Of a stretch of 64,000 nt of DNA, positions 1 to 7,830 are shown piece after piece. Below the pieces are notes generated by a model, which saw only the letters and a list, made by a program, of their open reading frames with translations, was not told where the DNA came from and made no database searches. The stretch lies in assembly GCF_024580145.1 (NCBI RefSeq), contig NZ_JANINI010000007.1:27445-91444 (forward strand), given 5' to 3'. The position numbers were made by a program, and so were the translations under genes. Position 1 is the first letter of the stretch; every line of letters starts with the position of its first letter. Source of the stretch: Methyloversatilis sp. XJ19-49 (GTDB taxonomy: Bacteria; Pseudomonadota; Gammaproteobacteria; Burkholderiales; Rhodocyclaceae).

Positions 1-421
1 GGTCCATCACGTGGTCGAGGTGATGCAGCGGCGTGGCCGGGTTGAACACCAGACCAGCCCGGCAACCGTGATCGCGGATCAGCGCCAGAGAACGGTCGAT
101 GTGCTCCGACGCTTCCGGATGGAAGGTGATCACGTTGGCGCCGGCCTTCGCGAAGTCCGGAATGATGCGGTCGACCGGCTTCACCATCAGATGCACGTCG
201 ATCACCGCGTCGGTATGCGGGCGCAGCGCCTGGCACACCAGCGGACCGATGGTCAGGTTGGGCACGTAGTGATTGTCCATCACGTCGAAGTGAATCCAGT
301 CGGCGCCGGAATCGATGACGTTGCGCACTTCCTGCCCGAGCATGGCGAAATCGGCCGACAGCAGGCTGGGCGCGATCAGGAAATCGGCGGCGGATGAAGA
401 ACGTGCGGACAAGTGGCTCAC
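1..421 (-). CDS. rpe: Ribulose-phosphate 3-epimerase, C-terminal part cut off by window edge
   Basis: Interconverts ribulose 5-phosphate and xylulose 5-phosphate in the cytoplasm (pentose phosphate / Calvin pathways). About 140 N-terminal residues are visible; the rest lies beyond base 1. The TIM-barrel start [10 protein letters not shown], the metal-binding [12 protein letters not shown] segment and [11 protein letters not shown] are the family's hallmark stretches. A GTG at 421-419 is the chosen start; it gives about a dozen residues before the conserved [10 protein letters not shown]. An ATG further in (at the MLGQEV methionine) would remove conserved sequence. It is divergent from apaG. 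Identification is firm; the exact start is less so. Confidence 0.93.
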   Translation of the reverse strand, partial: MSHLSARSSSAADFLIAPSLLSADFAMLGQEVRNVIDSGADWIHFDVMDNHYVPNLTIGPLVCQALRPHTDAVIDVHLMVKPVDRIIPDFAKAGANVITFHPEASEHIDRSLALIRDHGCRAGLVFNPATPLHHLDHVMD

Positions 422-554
422 GGGCGTGCTCCGGATGGCGGGAGTGCAATTGTATCGGCTCCCGTGCCCTGCCCTGCTCATTGGCCCGCGCTTCGACTGT
501 GTGTCACGGCGGCTGCCGCTTGCCGCTCCGGTTTACTTCGGTTAAAAAGCTGCC

Positions 555-938
555 ATGGCCGAAGCTAAAAAACATGAAATCACGGTGTCGGTGCAGACAC
601 GCTACGTCGAAGAGCAGTCCGACCCCGACGAGTCGCGCTTCGTCTTCGCCTACACGGTGACGATCACCAATACGGGATCCGTGCCGGCTCAGCTGATCAG
701 CCGTCACTGGGTCATCCGTGACGCGGCCGATTCCGAGCAGGAAGTGCGCGGCCTCGGCGTCGTCGGCCAGCAACCGCTGCTCAAGCCGGACGAAAAGTTC
801 GAATACACCAGTGGCTGTGCGCTGACCACACCGGTCGGCACCATGGGCGGCACCTACCAGATGGTGGCCGAAGACGGCACGCAGTTCGAAGCCGTCATCC
901 CCGAATTCACGCTGGCCATGCCGCGCGTGCTGCACTGA
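555..938 (+). CDS. apaG: ApaG (Co2+/Mg2+ efflux-associated) protein
   Basis: A 127-residue single-domain protein with the fibronectin-III-like ApaG fold. The central segment ITNTGSVPAQLISRHWVI, followed by VRGLGVVGQQPLLKP and FEYTSGCALTTPVGTMGG, is diagnostic of the family. Length matches typical ApaG (about 125 residues). The biochemical role is uncertain; mutants in enterobacteria are affected in Co2+ resistance and Mg2+ efflux. It stands divergent to rpe, an arrangement common in betaproteobacteria, and is followed 16 bases later by a methyltransferase gene on the same strand. Confidence 0.95.
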   Translation: MAEAKKHEITVSVQTRYVEEQSDPDESRFVFAYTVTITNTGSVPAQLISRHWVIRDAADSEQEVRGLGVVGQQPLLKPDEKFEYTSGCALTTPVGTMGGTYQMVAEDGTQFEAVIPEFTLAMPRVLH

Positions 939-954
939 AGCCCGGGTCGGCGCG

Positions 955-1545
955 GTGTCACTCGACGCGTCATATACCCGTCTCGCCCCGTTGTACGACG
1001 CGGTCGTCGACCTCGCCTCGCGTGGTGCGCGGCGCGCCAGCCTCGACGCCCTGCCGCGGTCGCCATCCGACATCCTGCTGTGCGGCATCGGCACCGGCCT
1101 CGACCTGCCCTGCCTGCCGCCCGACCACCGCTACACCGGCCTCGACTTCAACAGCGCCATGCTTGCGCGCAGCCTGCCGCGTGCCGAAGGGCTCGATTAC
1201 CGGCCGGTGCGTGGCGATGCGATGCGTCTGCCGTTCCGCGACGCGAGCTTCGACTGCGTCGTGCTGCACCTCATCGTCGCCGTCGTGCCCGATGGCGCCG
1301 CCTGCCTGCGCGAAGCCGCCCGCGTGCTGAAACCGGGCGGCGCGGCCTTGCTGCTCGACAAATTCCTGCCTGCCGGGCGACCGGCGCCATTGCGCCGCCT
1401 GCTGTCACCCATCGCCGGCCGCATCGCCACCCGGCTCGACCTGGTCCTCGAAGACGCGCTGAAAGATCTGCCCTTCGGCGTGGTCAGCAACGAGCCCGCC
1501 GCGTTCGGCGGCTGGTTCAGGCGCGTGCGCCTGCTGCGCGTCTAG
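955..1545 (+). CDS. Class I SAM-dependent methyltransferase (type 11)
   Basis: 196 residues starting at a GTG 16 bases after apaG, probably co-transcribed. The SAM-binding motif I is LLCGIGTGLDLPCLP, followed by acidic YTGLDFNSAMLARS, and the post-motif RGDAMRLPFRDASFDCVVLHLIV is typical of Methyltransf_11 enzymes that act on small molecules or quinones. Motif VLKPGGAALLLDKF ends the core. The C-terminal part resembles phosphatidylethanolamine N-methyltransferase-like or UbiE-like proteins, but the substrate cannot be told from sequence. A palindromic repeat element begins 30 bases downstream. Confidence 0.85.
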   Translation: MSLDASYTRLAPLYDAVVDLASRGARRASLDALPRSPSDILLCGIGTGLDLPCLPPDHRYTGLDFNSAMLARSLPRAEGLDYRPVRGDAMRLPFRDASFDCVVLHLIVAVVPDGAACLREAARVLKPGGAALLLDKFLPAGRPAPLRRLLSPIAGRIATRLDLVLEDALKDLPFGVVSNEPAAFGGWFRRVRLLRV

Positions 1546-1574
1546 GGTGCGACCCCCGGGAGCGGCGCGGATTT

Positions 1575-1656
1575 GTGGGAGCGGCGGCCTCGCCGCGATT
1601 GATGCCGCGATGATCGTTGATCAACGCGCCGATCGCGGCGAGGCCGCCGCTCCCAC
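1575..1656. repeat. Palindromic intergenic element, copy 1
   Basis: Perfect 24-bp inverted arms (1575-1598 and 1633-1656, GTGGGAGCGGCGGCCTCGCC...) enclose a 34-bp loop. The whole 82-bp unit recurs at 5964-6045 with one substitution in the loop, and the arms recur at 2549-2629 with another loop. It is not coding, has no transposase, and can fold into a long hairpin. It behaves like a REP/MITE-type dispersed element. Confidence 0.85.
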
Positions 1657-1701
1657 AGCGCCGCTGCTCTCACAGGCCGCCGCTCCTGCAGCGTAGCCCG
1701 T

Positions 1702-2280
1702 TCAGCGGGCGGCGCGACCAAGGCCGCGCATCTGCGCATGCCGGCGGGCACGACTGGCGTGATCCATGCTGTCCACGCTGCCGATCAGCGTCGTACGCAC
1801 CGGCCGGATGCCTGCGAAATTCAGTGCATTGCGTTCGAAGCTCTTCACGCCGTGCGCAAGATAGATCCAGCGGAAGACGGCAGCCGGCATGCCCATGGTC
1901 ACGACGAGCCGGGCCGAACGACCTTTCAGCAGCGGCGTGAACGGATTGAGCCCGCTACCTTCGCCAACCGCGAAACCCGGCTGGAGGAACTGTTCGAAAA
2001 AGGCCTTGAGCAACGCCGGCAGCGTACCCAGCCAGAGCGGGAAGAACACCGCGACATGCTGCGCCGCGGCCACTGCCGCCTGCGCCCGCGCGACATCGCC
2101 GTCAGCAGCGGTGGACCAGGACGCCTTGTCGCGCAGCAGCGGAAAGTCGAGCCGGGTCACGTCGAACACCTCGACTTCATGCCCGGCCTCCCGGGCACCT
2201 TCGATGTAGCTGTCGGCAAGTGCGCGCAGCAGACCCGCACGCGTTTCGGGATGTCCCTGGATGACAACGATGCGGCCCAT
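1702..2280 (-). CDS. NAD(P)H oxidoreductase of the flavodoxin-fold (NQO1/MdaB/WrbA-like) family
   Basis: 192 residues from the ATG at 2280 (MGRIVVIQGHPE); longer upstream reading into the repeat at 2332-2362 is not protein-like. The N-terminal beta strand IVVIQGHPETR matches the FMN-phosphate-binding start of NAD(P)H:quinone reductases. FFPLWLGTLPALLKAFFEQF is the family's conserved PLWWGSxPA.LK.. segment. Expected role is two-electron reduction of quinones with bound FAD/FMN. A repeat cluster lies directly upstream, so promoter sequence is confined to about 50 bases. The specific substrate is unknown. Confidence 0.85.
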   Translation of the reverse strand: MGRIVVIQGHPETRAGLLRALADSYIEGAREAGHEVEVFDVTRLDFPLLRDKASWSTAADGDVARAQAAVAAAQHVAVFFPLWLGTLPALLKAFFEQFLQPGFAVGEGSGLNPFTPLLKGRSARLVVTMGMPAAVFRWIYLAHGVKSFERNALNFAGIRPVRTTLIGSVDSMDHASRARRHAQMRGLGRAAR

Positions 2281-2300
2281 GTGCGGAGTCCCTCGATATT

Positions 2301-2399
2301 GATACGCCCATCCTGATCGAAGGCAGGGGATGTTGGGCATCGCTGCGCTCACCCCAACCTACTGAAATGCTGGTGCGTCCATCCTGATCAAAGTCCGGG
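2301..2399. repeat. Imperfect direct duplication flanking a TAGGTTGGGG-type repeat
   Basis: Bases 2301-2330 and 2370-2399 are imperfect copies of one another (both contain CCATCCTGATC followed by AAG and GGGG). Between them, 2332-2362 is the repeat GTTGGGCATCGCTGCGCTCA..., which also occurs near 52.0-52.2 kb in both orientations. Confidence 0.65.
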
Positions 2400-2548
2400 G
2401 CACGCACCTTGAGCGGGATCATCCGCCAGTGCATTTCGGGGGCGTTATTGCCGGTGCAACCGAGCGCACGGCGCGCCCCGTCATGGCGGCGCCGTGCGAT
2501 GCCGCGGCTGCGTGGGCGCTGTGGCTCTGGCTGTGGGAGCGACGGCCT

Positions 2549-2629
2549 GTGGGAGCGGCGGCCTCGCCGCGATACGCACTTCGCACAGCGACCATCGCGG
2601 CACAATCGCGGCGAGGCCGCCGCTCCCAC
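2549..2629. repeat. Palindromic intergenic element, copy 2
   Basis: Same 24-bp arms as the elements at 1575 and 5964 (2549-2572 and 2606-2629), but the 33-bp loop sequence differs completely. A partial extra arm (GTGGGAGCGACGGCCT) begins at 2533. The gap 2281-2684 holds no gene; it is filled by this element and the duplication at 2301-2399. Confidence 0.8.
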
Positions 2630-2684
2630 AGAGGCCGCACAGGGCGCCGCTCCACAGGCCACCGCTCCCGCAGGCCGCCGCGCC

Positions 2685-3320
2685 TTACCCCAGCCAGTGC
2701 GCGACGAGCGGCCGGCCGAGCGGGCTGGTGACGAACAGGAAAATCAGTACGTTCAGCGCCACGGTGACCCAGAAGCCGCGCCGGAACGACGCCTTGACCG
2801 ACTTGTGGCGCAGGAACTGCTGCGCCAGCAGGCCGCCGGGCCAGCCGCCGACCAGTGCCAGCAGATGCAGCCGGGCTTCCGGCACGCGCATGCCGTCGCG
2901 GGCAGCCTGCGCCTTGTCGACCGCATACAGCCCGAAGGTGACGACGCTCAAACCGAGATAGAGCAGAAACCAGCCGGCCGGCACCTGCCACAGCCAGGCC
3001 GCGACCAGCATGACGATGAGAAAGGCCGGAATGATGAACAGCGTGGCGCCGCCCCACTGCGCCGGATGATCGTCGCGAACCTGACCGCGGGCGCGCGCGG
3101 TCTTCAGCGGCACGCCGTCGAGCAGCACCTGCCTGGCACAGCGCCGCCCCGCGCGGTCGGTCCCGACGGCAAAGCTGACGCGGTCGCCCGCCGACGGTCT
3201 GCGACCTTCGGCATTCACTTCGCTGATGTGGGCGAACAGTTCATCGCCGCCGTCGTCCGGCACGATGAAGCCGAAACCCTTGTCATCCTTCCATGTCCTG
3301 ATGCGGCCTGTGCTGCGCAT
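2685..3320 (-). CDS. Cold-shock domain fused to DUF1294 membrane domain
   Basis: 211 residues from the ATG at 3320, preceded by GGGAGAC. Residues 1-70 form a CspA-like nucleic-acid-binding domain with the RNP1-type motif DDKGFGFIVPDD and the LFAHIS motif. The C-terminal half carries about four hydrophobic helices and the DUF1294 signature (YAVDKAQA, RVPEARLHLLALVGGWPG, FLRHKS). The fusion is known widely in proteobacteria and is thought to link RNA binding to the inner membrane, but no function has been assigned. Genes on either side are unrelated small proteins on the same strand. Confidence 0.9.
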   Translation of the reverse strand: MRSTGRIRTWKDDKGFGFIVPDDGGDELFAHISEVNAEGRRPSAGDRVSFAVGTDRAGRRCARQVLLDGVPLKTARARGQVRDDHPAQWGGATLFIIPAFLIVMLVAAWLWQVPAGWFLLYLGLSVVTFGLYAVDKAQAARDGMRVPEARLHLLALVGGWPGGLLAQQFLRHKSVKASFRRGFWVTVALNVLIFLFVTSPLGRPLVAHWLG

Positions 3321-3360
3321 GTCGTCTCCCTGAAACACGGGGGCGGAAGATAGCACCGCT

Positions 3361-3591
3361 TCAGCCGCGGCGCCCGGCCTGCGCGACGATGTGGTCGGGC
3401 CACTCGAAGGCGTCGCAGCGTGGGCAGTCGAGCAGTGTGCCGAGATGGGCCGCACGCCCTTCTTCCGTCACCACCCAGGGCCGGTTGGTGAAAGGCGGGT
3501 GGTGGCGCAGGTGCTGGCGATGCCCGCACGCCAGCCGGGCGACCCAGTCGCCTGCGTCGTCGATCAGGTAACCGGTGATCGGCTGCTTCAT
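3361..3591 (-). CDS. DUF3565 small protein
   Basis: 76 residues from the ATG at 3591, overlapping the end of the DUF4824-like gene by four bases (ATGA), so translationally coupled. The sequence QPITGYLIDDAGDWVARLACGHRQHLRHHPPF with a later CPRC is the DUF3565 pattern: two Cys/His clusters (C-G-H-x-Q-H-x-R-H-x-P and C-P-x-C) that look like a small zinc site. Members have been described as pressure-regulated proteins; the function is unknown. Confidence 0.8.
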   Translation of the reverse strand: MKQPITGYLIDDAGDWVARLACGHRQHLRHHPPFTNRPWVVTEEGRAAHLGTLLDCPRCDAFEWPDHIVAQAGRRG

Positions 3592-4424
3592 CCGGCGACC
3601 GCCCCCCTGCGAGGACGCACCGCGGTGATCCACGGCTCGAAGCGGCGGCCCCACGCAACATCCATCTCGAAGGCCGCGCGCCCGCTGTCGAGCGCCGTCC
3701 GGTCGACGCCCTCCATCGCGCCGCGCAGCGCGTGCGGCACGCTGATGCGGGCGACCGACGGCTCGCCGATGTGGCCGCCGAAAGTGGTCTTCTGATCGAT
3801 CACCGTCACCGACGGCGTCACCGTTGCGGCAACGATGGCATGCGTGCGCCGGTCCGGATAGCGCTGGCGCAGCGCCGCCGCGTCCAGCCCGGCGTCGACG
3901 GCGAACAGGCGCGACGCCTTGTCCTGTTCGTACTTCAGGGCCTCCTGCGCCGACGTCAGCGCGTCGGCATCCTGCTTGTCCGTGCTGCCGCGGGCGAGTG
4001 CACGGTCCAGCCGGGCTTGTGCGCGGGCCAGCGCGCGCTGCCAGGCCTCGCCGGCCAGTTCGAGCACGACGTACACCTCGCGGCTGGCGCGGTAGGCATC
4101 GCGCCCGTCCTTCAGGTCGAAGCCCAGTTCGCGCAGCTTGTCGGCATCCAGCCAGGCAGGACCACTGCCGTAACGCATGTCGAATCCGGAATCGGCGTCG
4201 TTGTCGTCGCGCATCGACGCGCGCCACAGCAGCGCCACGTCGATGCTGCCGCGCTCGCCATCCAGCCCGAAGGCATAGGGCAGGCTCAGTTCGCGTTGCG
4301 TCAGCGTGAGCGCGCTGGCGGGCGCGCCCGAACGGTTCCACGCCACGCCCGCCAGCACGAAGGCATTCACCGCGACGATCAGCGCCACGCCACCCGCCAG
4401 CAGGATTTTCTGGACGCGCCTCAT
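3588..4424 (-). CDS. DUF4824-like membrane-anchored protein
   Basis: 278 residues from the ATG at 4424, whose ATGA overlaps the stop of the DUF2157 gene. One N-terminal transmembrane helix (about residues 6-28, ILLAGGVALIVAVNAFVLAG) precedes a soluble periplasmic part that starts LTLTQRELSLPY. This matches my recollection of DUF4824 proteins, which regularly follow DUF2157 genes. Residues 130-170 are alanine/arginine-rich and probably helical. The three genes DUF2157, DUF4824 and DUF3565 form one tightly overlapped operon. Function unknown; the family name is from memory and moderately certain. Confidence 0.7.
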   Translation of the reverse strand: MRRVQKILLAGGVALIVAVNAFVLAGVAWNRSGAPASALTLTQRELSLPYAFGLDGERGSIDVALLWRASMRDDNDADSGFDMRYGSGPAWLDADKLRELGFDLKDGRDAYRASREVYVVLELAGEAWQRALARAQARLDRALARGSTDKQDADALTSAQEALKYEQDKASRLFAVDAGLDAAALRQRYPDRRTHAIVAATVTPSVTVIDQKTTFGGHIGEPSVARISVPHALRGAMEGVDRTALDSGRAAFEMDVAWGRRFEPWITAVRPRRGAVAG

Positions 4425-5506
4425 TGCCCGCCCTCCGCCGGCACGACCGCGCGCAGCCGCTTCAGCACCAGGATGACCAGCAGCGCCACCAGCCCGAGCA
4501 CGAGGAAGAACAGGAACTTCGGCATCACCGCCCACCACCAGTCGAACAGCTTGGTGTACAGGAAGATGACGAAGAACACGACCGCGGTATTCATCACCTC
4601 CGGCCAGCCACGGCGCGCGCCGAGCCAGGTCAGCAGGCCGCCGGCGACGAAGCCGCCCAGCTGATAGATCCCTTCGACCACATCGGCCTCGAACGGCAGA
4701 TAGCTCGCGCGGCCCCAGTTCGACAGCACCAGCATGGGCAGGAACAGCGCGAGCAGCGCGACCAGCCGCCAGGTGGCGTCGAAGCCCGGATGTCGCCGGT
4801 GGTCGACGAAGAACGGTACGCAGAACATGGCCAGCGCCGCCGGAAAGAAGTGTTCCGGCCGCTCGCCCACGCTGAGCCAGTACATGCCCGACCAACTGCC
4901 GACGCGCGCGGCGATGAAGCCGGTGATGCAGACCAGCCCGGCCACCAGCAAGAGGCGCAGTTCGCACGTATAGGCGAGCAGCAGCGCAAAAGCCGCCCAC
5001 GGCAGCAGCGCCTTGTCCGACGGGGTGATGTTGAAGCTCGAACCGAGCAGGCCCAGGTTCAGCACGAAGCAGGCGAAGGCCACCAGCGCCGCCAGCTTGG
5101 TGAAGTAGCCGGAGGCGTCGCGCCCGTGCAGCCAGGCGGTCAGCCCCAGCGTGCCGAGTGCGGCGCCGGCCAGCACCATGACCTGCACCGTTTCGGGAAA
5201 CAGCGGCCAGTACTGGCGGAACAGGAAGAACACGCTGGCCGCCAGCGCCAGCGCGCCGAGGAAGGAGGCGATGCGCAGGCCGAGCGTGAGCTGGCGCGCG
5301 CGCTGCGTGGTGTCGACGTCAGGCCGCGCGGCGAGGCGCGTCAGCAGCACATCGTGGTGCGCCCGGATCGCCGCTGCATCGGCCGCGGCCAGCCCGTCGG
5401 CCGCGAGTCGCGCCTGTTCGCGACGGAAGGCGCGAATGTCGTCGGCGCGTTGCTGCGCGTCGGCGCGTGACAGGCTGTCGTCCATCGCATCGTTTCCGGA
5501 TGTCAT
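4421..5506 (-). CDS. DUF2157 polytopic membrane protein
   Basis: 361 residues if started at the ATG at 5506; an alternative ATG at 5485 would remove seven residues and neither has a strong Shine-Dalgarno. A charged, alanine-rich N-terminal cytoplasmic segment (residues 1-75) precedes about ten hydrophobic helices, from ASFLGALALAASVFFLF to FFLVLGLVALLVILVLKRL. This is the DUF2157 architecture. It is first in an operon with DUF4824 and DUF3565 genes. No transport or enzymatic motif is visible. Confidence 0.85.
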   Translation of the reverse strand: MTSGNDAMDDSLSRADAQQRADDIRAFRREQARLAADGLAAADAAAIRAHHDVLLTRLAARPDVDTTQRARQLTLGLRIASFLGALALAASVFFLFRQYWPLFPETVQVMVLAGAALGTLGLTAWLHGRDASGYFTKLAALVAFACFVLNLGLLGSSFNITPSDKALLPWAAFALLLAYTCELRLLLVAGLVCITGFIAARVGSWSGMYWLSVGERPEHFFPAALAMFCVPFFVDHRRHPGFDATWRLVALLALFLPMLVLSNWGRASYLPFEADVVEGIYQLGGFVAGGLLTWLGARRGWPEVMNTAVVFFVIFLYTKLFDWWWAVMPKFLFFLVLGLVALLVILVLKRLRAVVPAEGGQ

Positions 5507-5580
5507 CGCCGCATCATGCCACGGCCGCACCGGGCTGCCGACGGCCAGCACAGCGCGGGCCGGTCAGGCACAATCGGGCG

Positions 5581-5787
5581 ATGGATCACCCCCCCGTCCC
5601 GCTGTTGCGCGGCAGCCTGCGCGCACTCAAGATCATCCTGCTGACCTTCACCGGCATCGGACGCACGCGCATGATCAACCGCACCACCGAAGGACTCGGC
5701 CCGCAGCACTTCCTGCTCGGCGGCCTGTTTGCCGCCATCGCGGTGAATGTCGTGCTGATCGCGCTGGTGATGTGGGCAACGAGCTGA
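5581..5787 (+). CDS. Small single-helix membrane protein, DUF2970-like
   Basis: 68 residues. The pattern is a short basic amphipathic start (LLRGSLRALKIILLTFTGIGRTR), a polar middle, and one C-terminal transmembrane helix (LLGGLFAAIAVNVVLIALVMW). This resembles DUF2970 proteins in layout, but the match is by eye only. The gene is followed directly by the 13-bp tandem array, so little regulatory or terminator sequence is available downstream. Confidence 0.55.
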   Translation: MDHPPVPLLRGSLRALKIILLTFTGIGRTRMINRTTEGLGPQHFLLGGLFAAIAVNVVLIALVMWATS

Positions 5788-5839
5788 ATCGCCCGGCAGC
5801 GCCGACTCACAGCACAAGAGTGTGGGCCAGAGCCCGCGT

Positions 5840-5969
5840 TTGAGCTGTGGTTTTGAGCTGTGGTTTTGAGCTGTGGTTTTGAGCTGTGGTTTTGAGCTGT
5901 GGTTTTGAGCTGTGGTTTTGAGCTGTGGGCTTGAGCTGTGGGCTTGAGCTGTGGGCTTGAGCTGTGGGA
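5840..5969. repeat. 13-bp tandem repeat array (10 units)
   Basis: Ten consecutive 13-mers starting at 5840, 5853, 5866 and so on every 13 bases to 5957. The first six are TTGAGCTGTGGTT, the next three TTGAGCTGTGGGC, and the tenth (TTGAGCTGTGGGA) runs straight into the arm of the palindromic element at 5964. The gradient of unit sequence suggests replication slippage that started from the GCTGTGGG edge of the element. No credible gene lies in 5788-6083. Confidence 0.9.
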
Positions 5970-6045
5970 GCGGCGGCCTCGCCGCGATTGATGCCGCGAT
6001 GATCGTTGATAAACGCGCCGATCGCGGCGAGGCCGCCGCTCCCAC
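5964..6045. repeat. Palindromic intergenic element, copy 3
   Basis: Nearly identical to 1575-1656 over 82 bp (one base differs, in the loop). Arms 5964-5987 and 6022-6045. Loop conservation between copies 1 and 3, while copy 2 differs, suggests recent duplication or gene conversion of the complete unit. Confidence 0.88.
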
Positions 6046-6083
6046 AAGACCGCCGCTCCCGCAGTTCCGCTCCCGCACTACCC

Positions 6084-7223
6084 TCAGACGCCCTCTTTCG
6101 CGCCGAGCCGCCACAGGCGGGTCACTTCATGGGAGCGCGCCGCATGAAGCGGGTCGGACTCGTCACTCGCCTTGGGGTGGCGCGGGCGGGCGTCGAGGTG
6201 GCCAAGCACCTTCAGACCCGCGTCGTCGATCCAGCCCTGCAGTTCGTCGGCGGTGCGCAGGCCAAGGTGTTCGGCCAGGTCCGACAGGATGAGCCAGCCT
6301 TCGCCGTCCGGCCCCAGATGTTCCGCCAGCCCCGACAGGAAGCCGCGCAGCATGCGGCTGTCCGGGTCGTACACCGCGTGTTCCAGCGGTGAGGCCGGGC
6401 GCGCCGGCAGCCAGGGCGGGTTGCACACGATGAGCGGCGCGCGGCCGTCGGGGAACAGGTCGGCGGCGCGCACGTCGATCTGCGCGCCCAGCCCGAGGCG
6501 GGCGACGTTGTCGCGCGCGCAGGCCAGCGCGCGCTCGTCCTGATCGGTCGCAACCACCTTCGCCACGCCGCGCTTGGCCAGCAGTGCAGCCAGCACGCCG
6601 GTACCGGTGCCGATGTCGAAAGCGCGCGACGCCTTCTTCAGCACCGCAGGCAGCGGCGCCTTCGCAATCAGATCGACATATTCGCCGCGCACCGGCGAAA
6701 ACACGCCGTAGTGCGGATGGATGCGCGCTTCGAGCGCCGGCACCTCGACGCCGTTGCGCCGCCACTCGTAGGCACTGATCACGCCCAGCAGCTCGCGCAG
6801 CGAGCACACATAGCCTTCGCGCGCCTCGCCGTGCGCCTGCGTGCAGGCCTCGACCACATCGGGCGCGCGGCGCAGCGGAATGACGTGACCGGCGTCGAAC
6901 GGAATCAGCAGCATGCCCAGCGTGCGGGCGCGCTGCGACTGTGCGAGCCGGTGCTGGTTGAATGCGTCGCGCATCGTGGCCGCCGGCTTGCGCGGCTTGC
7001 GGTCCACCCGCCGCACCAGCGCCTGCAGCAGTTGCCGCGCGTTCTGGAAATCGCTGCGCCACAACAGCGCCGTGCCCTCGCTCGCAAGGCGGAAGGCGCT
7101 GTCGGCGCTCAGAGTGTCGTCGGCCACCACCACGCGCTTCGGTGGCGGCAGGCCAGCTTCGGATTGCCAGCGGGCGCTGCGTTCAATCTCACCTTCGTGC
7201 CATTGCAGAACTGCTTCGCTCAC
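6084..7223 (-). CDS. Class I SAM-dependent methyltransferase (MTS/PrmA-RsmC type)
   Basis: 379 residues from a GTG at 7223 with GGATGG just upstream; no other in-frame start precedes the conserved region. The C-terminal catalytic domain (about residues 170-340) has motif I AFDIGTGTGVLAALLAKRG, acidic loop VVATDQDERALACA and the catalytic NPPW tetrapeptide of N- or RNA-base-methylating enzymes (ADLFPDGRAPLIVCNPPWLP). The N-terminal 150 residues are an accessory domain with an HPHYGVFSPVRGEY lead-in to the catalytic fold. Substrate likely a nucleic acid base or a protein glutamine; not decidable here. Confidence 0.8.
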   Translation of the reverse strand: MSEAVLQWHEGEIERSARWQSEAGLPPPKRVVVADDTLSADSAFRLASEGTALLWRSDFQNARQLLQALVRRVDRKPRKPAATMRDAFNQHRLAQSQRARTLGMLLIPFDAGHVIPLRRAPDVVEACTQAHGEAREGYVCSLRELLGVISAYEWRRNGVEVPALEARIHPHYGVFSPVRGEYVDLIAKAPLPAVLKKASRAFDIGTGTGVLAALLAKRGVAKVVATDQDERALACARDNVARLGLGAQIDVRAADLFPDGRAPLIVCNPPWLPARPASPLEHAVYDPDSRMLRGFLSGLAEHLGPDGEGWLILSDLAEHLGLRTADELQGWIDDAGLKVLGHLDARPRHPKASDESDPLHAARSHEVTRLWRLGAKEGV

Positions 7224-7273
7224 TGACCATCCCGTCCGCGCTAAGGCCGCTGTCGCGGCAAGAGCGCAGCACG

Positions 7274-7423
7274 CTACACGATTCGTGCGCGAGCGGCGAA
7301 TGCAGATTCAGCGACGGCAACGCGCCGACGCGCCACAGCGCCGAGCAGACCCAGGCCGGCCAGCATCAGGGCCCGGCTTTCGGGCTCGGGCACTGCGGCG
7401 GCGAGGGTGTGGCAGATGTTCAT
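7274..7423 (-). pseudogene. Orphan PEP-CTERM sorting tail
   Basis: A 49-codon frame from the ATG at 7423 encodes almost only a PEP-CTERM signal: AAAVPEPESRALMLAGLGLL followed by GAVARRR, then an unrelated tail to the stop. A complete PEP-CTERM protein should carry a signal peptide and a body; here just nine residues precede the tail. It sits 22 bases after the stop of the DUF839 remnant, in another frame. It is best read as the leftover 3' end of a PEP-CTERM gene. GGGAGC upstream could still allow translation. Confidence 0.6.
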
Positions 7424-7445
7424 GGGATGGCTCCCGGATCGGTGC

Positions 7446-7830
7446 TCAAAGATTGCCCCTGGCCCACGGGCCGGTGATGGCCACAGTGATGCCGGGTGTC
7501 TGCACGGTCGCGAACAGCACACGGCCGGTCGGGTCGCAGCAGGCGCCGCAGAATTCGAAGCCGCGATAGTCGCCGGCGGAGGCAATCTTGCCTGCGCTCA
7601 CAGTCTGGTCGGCGGACAGCGTCAAGTTTTTCTTGCAGAAGATGTAGGCCTCGCCGGCCGGGTTCAGGCCGAGCAGGCGGTTGCCGCTGCCGCAGGCGTC
7701 GGTCACATCGCCGCCGCCCTCGCACAGCAGCACACCGCCGCGCGTGCTGACGGTGACGTTGTCCGGATTGTTGCCGGCGGTCTGGTTGCCACTGACGAAG
7801 GTGGCGCGTCGCGCACACCGCCGCCACCAA
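7446..7830 (-). pseudogene. 3' remnant of a PhoX-like (DUF839) phosphatase gene
   Basis: The frame ending at 7446 encodes NPDNVTVSTRGGVLLCEGG, then YRGFEFCGACCDPTGRVLFA and QTPGITVAITGPW. These are the C-terminal blocks of DUF839/PhoX-type Ca2+-dependent alkaline phosphatases. Some 120 codons remain; the several hundred N-terminal residues are missing. Upstream of NPDNV the likely homologous stretch (DNLGGGGVRDA then TFVSGNQTAG) is split between two frames, so a single-base indel near 7803 is likely. Beyond 7840 the DNA turns AT-rich and shows no homology. An ancestral secreted phosphatase gene has decayed here. Confidence 0.65.

Noticed and set aside
2281..2352. N-terminal extension of the flavodoxin-fold reductase to 2352
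   Set aside because: It runs into a dispersed repeat, and the FMN-binding strand begins straight after the ATG at 2280.
1575..2629. Palindromic elements considered as an insertion sequence
   Set aside because: No transposase, no target-site duplication seen; units are only about 82 bp.
5840..5969. Regular tandem repeats considered as a CRISPR array
   Set aside because: Units are 13 bp with no spacers between them, and no cas genes are near.
5586..6047. Frame giving a repetitive SSKPQLKTTAQNH protein on the minus strand
   Set aside because: It is the translation of the 13-bp tandem array and palindromic element, with no ribosome site and no function suggested.
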